Source of the DNA: Acidobacteriota bacterium
Lineage (GTDB): Bacteria; Acidobacteriota; Vicinamibacteria; Vicinamibacterales; UBA8438
Length of the DNA stretch: 60,199 nt
Reading direction: 5' to 3'
Assembly (NCBI GenBank): GCA_011523845.1
Contig: WTFV01000049.1
Coordinates: 1 to 60,199, forward strand
Shown here: positions 7,622 through 16,605 of the stretch, in pieces
How positions within the stretch are numbered: position 1 is the first letter of the stretch
How the letters are laid out: every line of letters begins with the position of its first letter
Position numbers and translations under genes: made by a program
The notes under the pieces: model-generated
Databases searched by the model: none
What the model was told of the DNA's origin: nothing
The model's input: only the letters and a program-made list of their open reading frames with translations

Positions 7622-10600
7622 CTACTTGTTGAGCACCTCGTCCAGGTTCATCACCTGGGTCACCAGCATCGTCCAGGCCGCCGACTCCGCGGCCGGCAGC
7701 GTGTCGTCCGGAAGCGAGTCCCCGACGCGCAGCAGCCGCTCCGCCTCGGCCGCATCCGCGCGATAGGCGTCGACCAGTCCTTCGAACGACCGCCTGGCGA
7801 TATCGCGTTCGACATCGTCGAAGCGGCGGGCCAGCAGCCGCAGGGTCACGAAGTCGAGACCCGCGTCGAACTGCTCGCCCGTCTGGCGCATCGCGCGCTG
7901 GGCCAGGTGCCGCGAGGCCTCGACGAACTGCGGATCGTTCATCGTGACCAGCGCCTGCAGCGGCGTGTTCGTGCGCTCCCGCCGCACGACGGAGTGCTCG
8001 CGGGTCGGAGCGTTGAATATCTCCAGCGACGGCGGCGGCGCCGACCGCTTCCAGAAGGTGTAGAGGCTCCGGCGGTACAGGGCCTCGCCTTCGTCCTGCC
8101 GATAGAGCCGGGTGTTGCTCTGCGGCATCGCCACCGTCGACCAGACGCCGGCCGGCTGGTACGGCCGCACGCTCGGGCCGCCGATCTCCCGCACCAGCAG
8201 GCCGCTGGCGGCCAGGGCGTAGTCGCGGACCATCTCGGCGTCCATGCGGAAGCGCGGGCCGCGCGAGAAGAGCCGGTTGTCCGGGTCCGACTCCAGCTTC
8301 CCGGGCGTCGCCAGCGCGGACTGCCGATAGGTGGCCGACGTCACCAGCGTGCGGAAGACGTGCTTGACGTCCCAACCGGACTCGCGGAACTCCACCGCGA
8401 GCCAGTCGAGCAGCTCCGGATGCGTGGGCGGATCGCCCTGCGCCCCGAAGTCCTCGCTGGTCGTCACCAGACCCGTCCCGAACACCTGCTGCCAGAAGCG
8501 GTTGGCCGTTACCCGGCCCGTCAGCGGGTTGCCAGGGTCGACCAGCCAGCGGGCGAGCCCGAGCCGGTTGCGCGGCCACGACTCCTCCATCGGCGGCAAC
8601 GCGGCCGGCGTGCCGGCGATCACGCGATCGAGCGGCTGGTCGTACATCCCCCGGTCGAGCACGTGCGCCGCGGCCTCGCTGTCGGCGCGCTCGTTCATCA
8701 CGTGGGTGACGCCGCCGCGGCGCCGCATCTCGCGCCACTCGCGCTCGATCTCCTGGCTGCGCGCCACGAGCCCCCGGTACTGCCCGTCCTTCACGCTCAG
8801 GTAGTACAGCCGCAGGGCCTCCCGCTCGGCCTCGTCGAGCGCGTCGGGGTGCTTCTCCCGCGCCTGCTCCAGGGTCGACCAGACCGAGACGACCCTGGCC
8901 TCCTGCGCGGTGAGCGGGCGGTTGAAGACGCGCAGGTCGGCGATGCCGCCGCCGCTGAAGTAGCGCATCTCCAGCTCGTCGCGTCCGCCCCGGCCCCGCG
9001 TCCGCCCGCGGCCGAGTTCCAGCGGCAGCCCGGTTCGGATGCTGCCGATGGCCCGCGTGAAGTACTCGCTGCCCGACGCCTCGACCACGTCTCCATTGCG
9101 GAACACGTTCATCCCGGCGCGCTCGCCGGTGCCGTCGTGGGTGACCACGACGTGCGTCCACTCGCCGGGCGGCAACCGCCGGAGGTTGCTGGGCGCGACG
9201 CGCGGCGACGGGCGGCCTTCGCCCTCCGGATCCCGCTCGCCGGTCATCCGGAACGAGAGCTGGCGCGAGCCGATGTCCATCGACCAGCCGCGATCGTCGT
9301 CATCGGCGTCGTACTGCCCCGCAACGACGTAGTTGCCTTCCTCCTCCGGCTGGTGGATCCAGAGCGCGATGGAAAAGGGCGTGTCGGTGTCCAGAGGCAC
9401 GGAGGGAAGAGCGGCCCAGGATTCGCCCTCGAATCGCAGCGCCGCGTGTCCGTGCGGGCCGCCTTCGATCTGCGCCCCGCCCTCCAGAGCCACCGGATGC
9501 CGTTGGCCGTCCAGCTCGAAGACCGGGCCGCCGCCCGCGCCGAGATCGAGCCGCATCCACTGCGCCTCGTCCTCCAGCGGCGAGCGCAGGGTCCGGTGCT
9601 CGCCGGTGGCGAGCCACTCGGTGAAGGCCGTATCGACCGCCGCCGCGCGGTGCGCCATCCGCACTTCGACGTCGGCCGCCTCCTCCCGCAGGTCGTACCA
9701 GAGCTGCCGGTCGTCCTCCTGCGGCACCACGAGTATGGGCGGCGGGTCGGACACGTTGCCGTCCATCACGTACTGCGTCGTGTTGCGGAAGAACGCCGTC
9801 ATTGCGTAGAACTCGCTCTGCCGGATCGGGTCGAACTTGTGGTCGTGGCAGGTGGCGCAGCCGACGGTCAGACCCAGGAAGACGTTGCCGATCGTCTCGG
9901 CGCGGTCCTTGGCGTAGATGACCTCGTACTCCTCCGGAACGACCCCGCCCTCGTTGGTGGTGATGTTGTTGCGCTGGAACCCGGAGGCGACGAGCTGGTC
10001 CAGGCTCGGCTCGTCGAACAGGTCGCCCGCCACCTGCTCCATCGTGAACTCGTCGAACGGCTTGTTCTCGTTGAAGGCCCGGATCACCCAGTCGCGATAG
10101 GGGTACATCTCGCGGTAGTTGTCGATGTGGATACCGTGCGTGTCGCCGTAGCGCGCCGCGTCGAGCCAGTAGCGGGCGCGGTGCTCGCCCCACTGCTCGG
10201 TGGCGAGCAGCCTGTCGACGAACTTCTCGTAGGCGTGCCTGGAAGGATCGTTCAGGAACGCGTCCAGCAGCGCGGGCTCCGGCGGCAGCCCGGTCAGATC
10301 GAGCGCGGCGCGGCGCGCCAGCGTGCGCCGGTCGGCCGCCGGCGCGGGTCCCAGCCCCTCGGCTTCCAGCCGCGCGAGGACGAACCGATCCAGCGGATTG
10401 CGCGCCCAGTCGGAGTCGGCGACGGCCGGCGGATGGGGACGAACGATCGGCTTGAAGGCCCAGTGCTGATCCCAGGAGGCGCCTTCCTCGATCCAGCGGC
10501 GCAGCACTTCGATCTGCTCGTCACCGAGAGTCTTGTTCGTCTGCGCGGGCGGCATCCGCAGGCGCGAGTCGGCGTGCGTGACGCGCTGGAACATCAGGCT

Positions 10601-10990
10601 GGCCTCTGCGTCGCCTCGCACGACCGGATGCCCGTTGGGCCGCTCGGCGAAGGCGCCCTCCTCGGTGTCGAGTCGCAGCCGAACCTGCCGGGTGCTCTCG
10701 TCCGGCCCGTGGCACTGGAAGCAGTTGTCGGCCAGGATCGGCCTCACCTGCCGCTGGAAATCGACGGTCGGCGCACCCCCGTCCTGCGCGGCCGCCGGGG
10801 GCGGGCCCGCAACGAGGGCGATCGCGAACAGAAGACCGGGCGCGACCGGTAGCGGCACGCGACGGGTGGCTGGGCGTCCGCGCCGAGGAAACGGCTCGGC
10901 CCTCCTGGCCAGGCCCGGTTGGGCGGCGAGCGGAGCCGGAGGCGACGATTGTCGGGCTGGGTCGGCGGATCGAATGGGCATGGCGTTCAC
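7622..10990 (-). CDS. DUF1549/DUF1553 protein with cytochrome c motif (PSD1 type)
   Basis: This 1122-residue exported protein belongs to the family that pairs with DUF1501 proteins. After a basic N-terminal leader and hydrophobic stretch (LLFAIALVAG) comes a planctomycete-type cytochrome c domain with one heme site, ILADNCFQCHGPDE, and a possible distal Met in RLRMPPAQTN. DUF1549 follows (YWLDAARYGDTHGIHIDNYR, VGCATCHDHKFDP, which is a second CxxCH). A LamG-like/concanavalin segment (about residues 480-700) is inserted before DUF1553 (NRLGLARWLVDPGNPLTGRV, SEDFGAQGDPPTHPELLDWL, NTPLQALVTMNDPQFVEASR). Family members are thought to act in breakdown of complex substrates, but this is not proven. 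Confidence 0.87.
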   Translation of the reverse strand: MNAMPIRSADPARQSSPPAPLAAQPGLARRAEPFPRRGRPATRRVPLPVAPGLLFAIALVAGPPPAAAQDGGAPTVDFQRQVRPILADNCFQCHGPDESTRQVRLRLDTEEGAFAERPNGHPVVRGDAEASLMFQRVTHADSRLRMPPAQTNKTLGDEQIEVLRRWIEEGASWDQHWAFKPIVRPHPPAVADSDWARNPLDRFVLARLEAEGLGPAPAADRRTLARRAALDLTGLPPEPALLDAFLNDPSRHAYEKFVDRLLATEQWGEHRARYWLDAARYGDTHGIHIDNYREMYPYRDWVIRAFNENKPFDEFTMEQVAGDLFDEPSLDQLVASGFQRNNITTNEGGVVPEEYEVIYAKDRAETIGNVFLGLTVGCATCHDHKFDPIRQSEFYAMTAFFRNTTQYVMDGNVSDPPPILVVPQEDDRQLWYDLREEAADVEVRMAHRAAAVDTAFTEWLATGEHRTLRSPLEDEAQWMRLDLGAGGGPVFELDGQRHPVALEGGAQIEGGPHGHAALRFEGESWAALPSVPLDTDTPFSIALWIHQPEEEGNYVVAGQYDADDDDRGWSMDIGSRQLSFRMTGERDPEGEGRPSPRVAPSNLRRLPPGEWTHVVVTHDGTGERAGMNVFRNGDVVEASGSEYFTRAIGSIRTGLPLELGRGRTRGRGGRDELEMRYFSGGGIADLRVFNRPLTAQEARVVSVWSTLEQAREKHPDALDEAEREALRLYYLSVKDGQYRGLVARSQEIEREWREMRRRGGVTHVMNERADSEAAAHVLDRGMYDQPLDRVIAGTPAALPPMEESWPRNRLGLARWLVDPGNPLTGRVTANRFWQQVFGTGLVTTSEDFGAQGDPPTHPELLDWLAVEFRESGWDVKHVFRTLVTSATYRQSALATPGKLESDPDNRLFSRGPRFRMDAEMVRDYALAASGLLVREIGGPSVRPYQPAGVWSTVAMPQSNTRLYRQDEGEALYRRSLYTFWKRSAPPPSLEIFNAPTREHSVVRRERTNTPLQALVTMNDPQFVEASRHLAQRAMRQTGEQFDAGLDFVTLRLLARRFDDVERDIARRSFEGLVDAYRADAAEAERLLRVGDSLPDDTLPAAESAAWTMLVTQVMNLDEVLNK

Positions 10991-11148
10991 CCCGAATGCG
11001 CGTCCGTGGTGCGGGATTCCCCGTGTCTCCGGTGCGAGTCCCCAAGGTTATACGGGTGCGCGTCACGGGTGTCAATCCGTCGCATCCGTCGCTCGTTCGC
11101 GCATTCCACGACCGGGGACCGTTCGCCGGAGCGTGTCGCGCCAACGGC

Positions 11149-12360
11149 TCATTCGCAGCGGGAACCCCGCGCCGATGGTGCGGGCCTGGCGTGCACCGGC
11201 CGCGGTGCGCCGGGAAGGTGCGGGTCGACGGCGCAGGCAGCCGCACGCAGCCGGTCCCCGGCATCGGATGCGGCGAGGTCCTCCACCGTCAGCCGCGTCA
11301 GGGCGAGAACCGTCCGGATGTGCCCGTCCGGGCGCGTCGGGTCGTCCGCGGTCGCGGACCAGGTCGCCAGATTCTCGGCGGCACGCTTCACGAGGTGTTG
11401 CAGGATCCGAAAGGCGCCGTCCGACAGCGGTGGATCCCCGCGATAGCACTCGAGGCGCCCGCCCGGGCGGTAGTCCGGATAGGACTCCAGACCGAGAAAC
11501 CTGAGGGCCCAATCGGCCCGGAACCGACCGGTTGCGCGAAAGATCCCCGCATAGTCGGCGATGAGCTCGTCGAGCAGCCGGTTCTTCATCGACCCGAACA
11601 CGCGGCGCGTGAAGTAGTGCATCGACTCGTGCTCGATCCGAATCGCGAGCGACAACCGCTCCCATTCGGCCTCGGCGAGTGCGAGCCGAGCGGCTGGGAC
11701 CGCGCTGTACGGCGCCGTGCACGCGATGACGAAGCGGTCCTGACAATGCGCCCTGCGCCGCGCCGCCGCCCCCAGTTCCCGCCGCCAGCCGCTCTCGGTC
11801 GGGAAGGGCTGCCCGCTCCACCACTCCTCCTTCCACCGTCGCAGGCGCTCGACGTTCGTGTAGCCGGCGACCATGCAGGCCCCGAGCGACACGGGCACGG
11901 GCACCGGCTCGTTGCGCTTCGTCAACGCCTGCACCAACAGCTCGAAATCGCCCCGATGGGGCGCGATGATGGCCGGCAGCCGTCCCGCCGGCGTCGGATG
12001 GATCTCGATCCGGACGGCGTCCGGCGCGTGCAGCCGGAGCGGGGGCAGATCGTCACGTACGGGACCCGGACTCCGCGTGGCCGCGTCGTAGCCGCGCGTC
12101 CGACTCATCCCGTGCCGGACGGCAAAGCGGAGCTGCACCAGCGCGTTGCGCAGGACGGTCCAGGCGCCGGCGGACCTCGCCTCTCTTGCGTAACGTGCCC
12201 ACTCGGCCGCGAAGGGCTCGTCCGCCAGGGGCAGCGATCCGATTCTCCGCAGCCCCCCTGGATCGAAGTGGTTCTCGTTGTAGTGCAGCAGCTCGGTGCA
12301 CTCGGCCGGGCTCGCCCCGAGAGACTGCAACACCGCGAGGCGATCGGCGAAGGGAGACAT
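11149..12360 (-). CDS. uncharacterised HExxH protein at the end of the RiPP export operon
   Basis: I do not recognise the family of this 403-residue protein. It has no signal peptide or clear membrane segment. Residues 242-272 read as a zinc-peptidase-like site: IEHESMHYFTRRVFG (HESMH at 244-248) followed by LLDELIADYAGIF, where Glu265 could be the third ligand, as in gluzincin-like folds. Upstream is LPAIIAPHRGDFELLVQAL, rich in His and acidic residues. It starts one base after the stop of the substrate-binding lipoprotein gene (TGACATG), so the two are surely cotranslated, and through it it joins the exporter operon. A role in peptide processing, degradation or self-protection is an inference from the motif and position. 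Confidence 0.65.
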   Translation of the reverse strand: MSPFADRLAVLQSLGASPAECTELLHYNENHFDPGGLRRIGSLPLADEPFAAEWARYAREARSAGAWTVLRNALVQLRFAVRHGMSRTRGYDAATRSPGPVRDDLPPLRLHAPDAVRIEIHPTPAGRLPAIIAPHRGDFELLVQALTKRNEPVPVPVSLGACMVAGYTNVERLRRWKEEWWSGQPFPTESGWRRELGAAARRRAHCQDRFVIACTAPYSAVPAARLALAEAEWERLSLAIRIEHESMHYFTRRVFGSMKNRLLDELIADYAGIFRATGRFRADWALRFLGLESYPDYRPGGRLECYRGDPPLSDGAFRILQHLVKRAAENLATWSATADDPTRPDGHIRTVLALTRLTVEDLAASDAGDRLRAAACAVDPHLPGAPRPVHARPAPSARGSRCE

Positions 12361-12361
12361 G

Positions 12362-13552
12362 TCAGTTTCCCGCGGCGCCGTCGTCCAGCCAGACGAGCTC
12401 TCCGTTGCGGACGACCACCCTGCCGATCGCGCGTTCGACGAGGTCGCCCTCGTCGGTGAAGGCGACCGGCCCGGTGACGCCGCTCCAACCGGTTGTCGCG
12501 TGCAACGCAGCCGCCACGGCGTCCGGATCCACGGATTCGGCCCGGCTCATACCGTGCGCCAGCAGTCGCACGGCATCGTAGGCGAGCGCGGCCGATGCGT
12601 CCGGCAGCAGGCCGTAGCGTTGCCGGAACGCCGCGGTGAATCGCCGTGCCGACTCGCGCTCGTCGGCCGGATGGAACGCGGTGGCGATCACCGTCCCCTC
12701 GACCGCTCGACCGCCGAGACTCACGAAGTCGGGAGTCCCGAGTGCGTCACCGCCCATCACCGGCACGTCGATCCCCCGCTCGCGGGCGGCCCGGATCATC
12801 GCCGCCGCCTCGCGAGGCTCGCCGGCGATGAAGATCGCGCTCAGATTCAGGTCCTGCCACGATGCCAGTATGTCGGTCAGCGCACGATCTCCGGCCACGG
12901 CATTCGGATCGTAGGACTGGCGGTCGGCTATCTCGACTCCGTGCTCGAGGGCGCGCTCCTCGAAGGCGTTCGCCAGACTGCGCCCGTAGGCATTGCGGAT
13001 GTAGTAGATGGCCACGCGCCGGGAGCCGCGGGTCGCCGCGAAGTCGGCCATCTGGGCGCCGGTCTCCCGGTCGGTGAACGTCATGCGGAACAGCCGTCGG
13101 TATCCCTGCCGGGTCAGGCGGGGGTCGGTTGCCGTCGGTGCGACGTGGACGATCCCGAACAGGTCGTAGATGGCCGCGGCCGGCAGGGAGACGTAGGATT
13201 GCATGTGGCCGATCACCGCCACCACGTCGTTGTTCTGCGCGAGGCGCTGTGCGACGAGCCGCCCCCGGTCGACCGTCTCGTGATCATCCTCGCGCAACAC
13301 GGCCAGCGGACGTTCCAGGACACCCCCTGCCGCGTTGATTTCATCGACGGCCATCTGCAGCCCCTGGCCGTACAAGAGGGTCGTGCGTGATTCCCAGGGC
13401 CACGCCGCGGCGATGGTGACCGGGCCGCCGGCCTGCGCCTGCGCCTGCCCCCGAGGCAGCTCCGGTTCGCGGCAGGCGCTCACGGCGACGCACAGCACCA
13501 GGAGTCCGTGATGAAACGCCGCTCGATGGTATCGGAGGTTCGTGCCGGTCAT
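12362..13552 (-). CDS. Liv-type periplasmic substrate-binding lipoprotein
   Basis: This 396-residue type I periplasmic binding protein resembles the branched-chain amino acid/amide receptors (LivJ family). A lipoprotein signal ends in VAVSAC, with Cys27 as the lipidated residue. The binding-protein core shows LYGQGLQMAVDEINAAGGV, VVAVIGHMQSYVSLPAAAIY, VAIYYIRNAYGRSLANAF and AALAYDAVRLLAHGM. No LivHMGF permease or ATPase genes are nearby. Instead it sits 18 bases behind an NHLM-type peptide exporter and one base ahead of the HExxH gene. An orphan receptor inside a lanthipeptide operon could sense or bind a peptide or amino acid, or act in immunity; this is inferred only from position. Confidence 0.8.
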   Translation of the reverse strand: MTGTNLRYHRAAFHHGLLVLCVAVSACREPELPRGQAQAQAGGPVTIAAAWPWESRTTLLYGQGLQMAVDEINAAGGVLERPLAVLREDDHETVDRGRLVAQRLAQNNDVVAVIGHMQSYVSLPAAAIYDLFGIVHVAPTATDPRLTRQGYRRLFRMTFTDRETGAQMADFAATRGSRRVAIYYIRNAYGRSLANAFEERALEHGVEIADRQSYDPNAVAGDRALTDILASWQDLNLSAIFIAGEPREAAAMIRAARERGIDVPVMGGDALGTPDFVSLGGRAVEGTVIATAFHPADERESARRFTAAFRQRYGLLPDASAALAYDAVRLLAHGMSRAESVDPDAVAAALHATTGWSGVTGPVAFTDEGDLVERAIGRVVVRNGELVWLDDGAAGN

Positions 13553-13570
13553 GGTCCGTCACCGTCGACG

Positions 13571-16500
13571 TCAGTGCATCTGCCGCCGGGCCAGCGCGGC
13601 GAACGGTCCTTGACGGCCGACGAGCTCGTCGTACGTCCCGGCCTGCACGATGCGACCGCGCTCCATGACGTAGAGCCGGCTGGCGTTGACGATCGTGCTC
13701 AACCGGTGCGCGATGACGATTCGCGTCGTGTTGAGCCGCTCCAGGCTCTCGCTCACGATGGCCTGGGTCCGGTTGTCGAGCGCACTGGTCGCCTCGTCGA
13801 AGAAGACCATGCGGGGCCTGCTCACGATGGCCCGAGCGATAAGGAGGCGCTGGCGCTGCCCGCCGGACAGCGTGTTCGCACCCTCGCTGACGACCGTGTG
13901 CATGCCCATCGGCAGCGCCTCGATGTCCTCGGCCAGCCCGGCCATGCGCGCGGCGTGCCAGGCGTCCTCGAGCGTGTGCGCGGTGGAACCGACGATGTTG
14001 GTGAAGAAGTCGCCGGCCATGACGCGCCCCGACTGCAGGACGACGCCGATCTGGCTCCGCACCGCCTGCACGTCGAGTCGGCCGAAGTCCTGGCCGTCGA
14101 AGTACACGGAGCCGGAGTCCGGCCGCTCGAAGCCGAGAAGCACGCGCAGCAGCGTCGACTTGCCCGACCCCGACGGTCCGACGAAAGCGATGAATTCGCC
14201 GGGGCTCACGGTGAACGACACGTCCTGCAGCGCGGGCGGCAGATCGCGCTGGTAGTGGAACGTGAGGTGGCGCACCTCGATGCCGCCCGTCAGCACGCCC
14301 GGGTCACCCCGCGCGCCGTGGACCTCCGGCGCCGCGTCGAGAATCGGCCTGGCGCTCTCGTAGACCGGCACCATGGCGAGCGCCTCGGTCACCGCCGTGC
14401 TCATGGAGACCATCGCCGCCAGACACGCGCCGAATGCGGCCGAGAACGCCAGGTAGTCGCCCGTGCCGATGTCGGGCAGGGCGTTCCCCCCCTCGGTCGC
14501 CGCCGCCATGATCACCAGCAGCGACAGGGCGGGGAACATGGCGTGGAAGACGCGCAGCCAGTTGCCGACCGCCCTGGACCGGAACTGGAGGTGCCGCTGC
14601 CGACTGAACATTCGAGCCCACTGGGCGAATGCATGCCCCTCCGCCGCGGCGACCCGGAGCTTGGAGATGCCGGTCAGCAACTGCAGCACCAGACCCGACG
14701 TCCTGGCCCGCAACGGCACGATCCGTCGCTGGAACCGAAGCTGTCCGTACCCGACCAGCAGAGTTACGCCGCCGGCCGTGAACAGCAGCAGGGTCGCCCA
14801 CCAAGCGAGCGCGCCTCCGTAGTGGAACAGGAGCGCGAAGTTCGACAGGGAGAACAGCCCCCCGAGAGCAGCGGTCACGGTGGCCCCGGACAGCGTCTTG
14901 CGCATGGCGTCGATGCCCATGGCGCGCACCGCGAGATCGCCGGCGCTGTACGGGCGAAAGAACTGCAGGGGAAGACTCAGAAGCCGATCCCAGACGGCCG
15001 CCTGCACCGCGGCGCCCATGCGGCCCTCCACTCGCACCAGCGCCAGTCGTCTAACCACCTCGAACATGCCGGTGGCGCAGGCGCAGGCGAGCAGAATCAG
15101 CATCACCTGAACGAGCTGGCCGCGCTCCGCCCCGGGGATGATCGAGTTGAACAGCGCGCCGACGGCAACGGCCGGAACCATGCCGAGGAGGCCGCCGCCG
15201 AGTCCGAGACAAACGACCAGCAGCAGGTCGCGCCTGCAACCCCGCACGCCCAGGCCAAGCACGTCCTTGACCGACAACCCGCGGGTGGGAAAGGAGCGAT
15301 AGAAGGAATACGCGACAGGCGAGAGCGTCGCTGCGACCCCGTCCGTCACCCGACGGCGCGTGCCGTCCGCGGGATCCCAGAGCGCATAGCGGCGGGAGGT
15401 CGCCGGCAGCAGCGCGACCCAGTGCTCGTCCCCCCGGGCGGTACGGCCGAGCAACGGCCCGCTGTCGCTCCGCCACCAGCACTCCTCGAGCAGCACCTGC
15501 CGCACGCGAACCCCCGACGCCCTGGCGATGGCCGTGACGGGATCGGCTGATGAACCGGCGCGCGCGCGCGCTCCCTGCGCCAAGGACAACCCGAGCGCAG
15601 CCCCTACCTGTCGACAGGCGAGCGCAAGCGTGTCCTGCCCGGCCGCCGTCGCCCCCGGCAGACCCTGCAGGCTCGACGCATCGGCCGGGGCACCGTGCAC
15701 TGCCACGAGCTCGGTGAACGCGCTACCCACGAGCGCATCGCGTGCCGCATCCCGGCGCCGCTGGCGGCGCCGGTCACCGGCGGATCGTTCATGCATCGCC
15801 AGGAGCGAGCCCCGCGTGACCAGTCGCTGAAACGCCTCCAGACTCGTCCAGAGATCACCCCGCTCCAGGAGGGCGAGAGTGCTCGTCACGCTCACCGTGC
15901 TTGCCGTCGACGCGACGAACCAGGCGCGTGCCGAACAGGGAATGGGGAGTCCGAGCAGCGGCAACCCGGATCTGCCCAACAGATTCGACCGCCCTTCCAC
16001 GTGACCAATCCACGCCACGCCCGTGCGCGTGCCCGCCATCGTCTCAGGCCGAAGGCGCACGATCGAGGGGGGGCGCAGGGCTTGCCGGTCCCGCGGCATC
16101 ACCCCGGTGACGAGTCCGGCGTAGAGCGCGTCGACCCACTGGTCGATCAGCCGTGCGCCCTCCGGCCGGAGCGCACCCTCCTCGAACCTTCGGCGCGCGG
16201 CGTCTTCACCCAGGAATCGGAGTGTCGTCCCCGCGCTCCCGACCGCCTGCAGGGCGCCCCGGTTCTCACGCGGATCCGTCGCGCCCTCCCCGGAAGCCCC
16301 ATCGCCGGGGGCTGCCGGCGCCGCTCCGGAGTCGCCCTCGCGCTCCATCCCGCCGGCCGCATCGCTGCTTCCGACACTCTCCGCGTCGTGTCCGAACAGG
16401 CATTGCCCCGCCGGCACGCGCGCGACGTGCGTACGACCCGCCACCGTCCCGTCGGCCGCCAATCGCACGCAGAAGACATCCATCCGCCCCTGTTCGACGA

Positions 16501-16588
16501 ACCAGACTCCTCCGACGTCGAGGAGAAACGACCGGTTCGCGCCGGCCTCCATCGCCTCGCCTTCCCCCGCAAGGAACTTCGACACCAC
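13571..16588 (-). CDS. NHLM-type peptide exporter ABC protein, second subunit (no peptidase)
   Basis: This 1005-residue ABC exporter half has the layout of the NHLM micro-ABC2 family that accompanies NHLP-leader peptides. It has a long cytosolic N-terminal region (about 1-430) beginning with a cyclic-nucleotide-binding-like beta segment (SFLLDVGGVWFVEQGRMDVF). A six-helix transmembrane domain (about 440-740) includes LLLVVCLGLGGGLLGMVPAV. The ATPase domain has Walker A GPSGSGKSTLLRVLLGF, signature LSGGQRQRLLIARAI and Walker B MVFFDEATSALD, with the H-loop IVIAHRLSTI. It lacks the C39 peptidase of its partner. It probably pairs with the adjacent ABC protein as a heterodimer. The start is a GTG at 16588, 17 bases after the upstream stop. 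Confidence 0.88.
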   Translation of the reverse strand: MVSKFLAGEGEAMEAGANRSFLLDVGGVWFVEQGRMDVFCVRLAADGTVAGRTHVARVPAGQCLFGHDAESVGSSDAAGGMEREGDSGAAPAAPGDGASGEGATDPRENRGALQAVGSAGTTLRFLGEDAARRRFEEGALRPEGARLIDQWVDALYAGLVTGVMPRDRQALRPPSIVRLRPETMAGTRTGVAWIGHVEGRSNLLGRSGLPLLGLPIPCSARAWFVASTASTVSVTSTLALLERGDLWTSLEAFQRLVTRGSLLAMHERSAGDRRRQRRRDAARDALVGSAFTELVAVHGAPADASSLQGLPGATAAGQDTLALACRQVGAALGLSLAQGARARAGSSADPVTAIARASGVRVRQVLLEECWWRSDSGPLLGRTARGDEHWVALLPATSRRYALWDPADGTRRRVTDGVAATLSPVAYSFYRSFPTRGLSVKDVLGLGVRGCRRDLLLVVCLGLGGGLLGMVPAVAVGALFNSIIPGAERGQLVQVMLILLACACATGMFEVVRRLALVRVEGRMGAAVQAAVWDRLLSLPLQFFRPYSAGDLAVRAMGIDAMRKTLSGATVTAALGGLFSLSNFALLFHYGGALAWWATLLLFTAGGVTLLVGYGQLRFQRRIVPLRARTSGLVLQLLTGISKLRVAAAEGHAFAQWARMFSRQRHLQFRSRAVGNWLRVFHAMFPALSLLVIMAAATEGGNALPDIGTGDYLAFSAAFGACLAAMVSMSTAVTEALAMVPVYESARPILDAAPEVHGARGDPGVLTGGIEVRHLTFHYQRDLPPALQDVSFTVSPGEFIAFVGPSGSGKSTLLRVLLGFERPDSGSVYFDGQDFGRLDVQAVRSQIGVVLQSGRVMAGDFFTNIVGSTAHTLEDAWHAARMAGLAEDIEALPMGMHTVVSEGANTLSGGQRQRLLIARAIVSRPRMVFFDEATSALDNRTQAIVSESLERLNTTRIVIAHRLSTIVNASRLYVMERGRIVQAGTYDELVGRQGPFAALARRQMH

Positions 16589-16605
16589 CGTTCTCCGTGC
16601 GGCTC

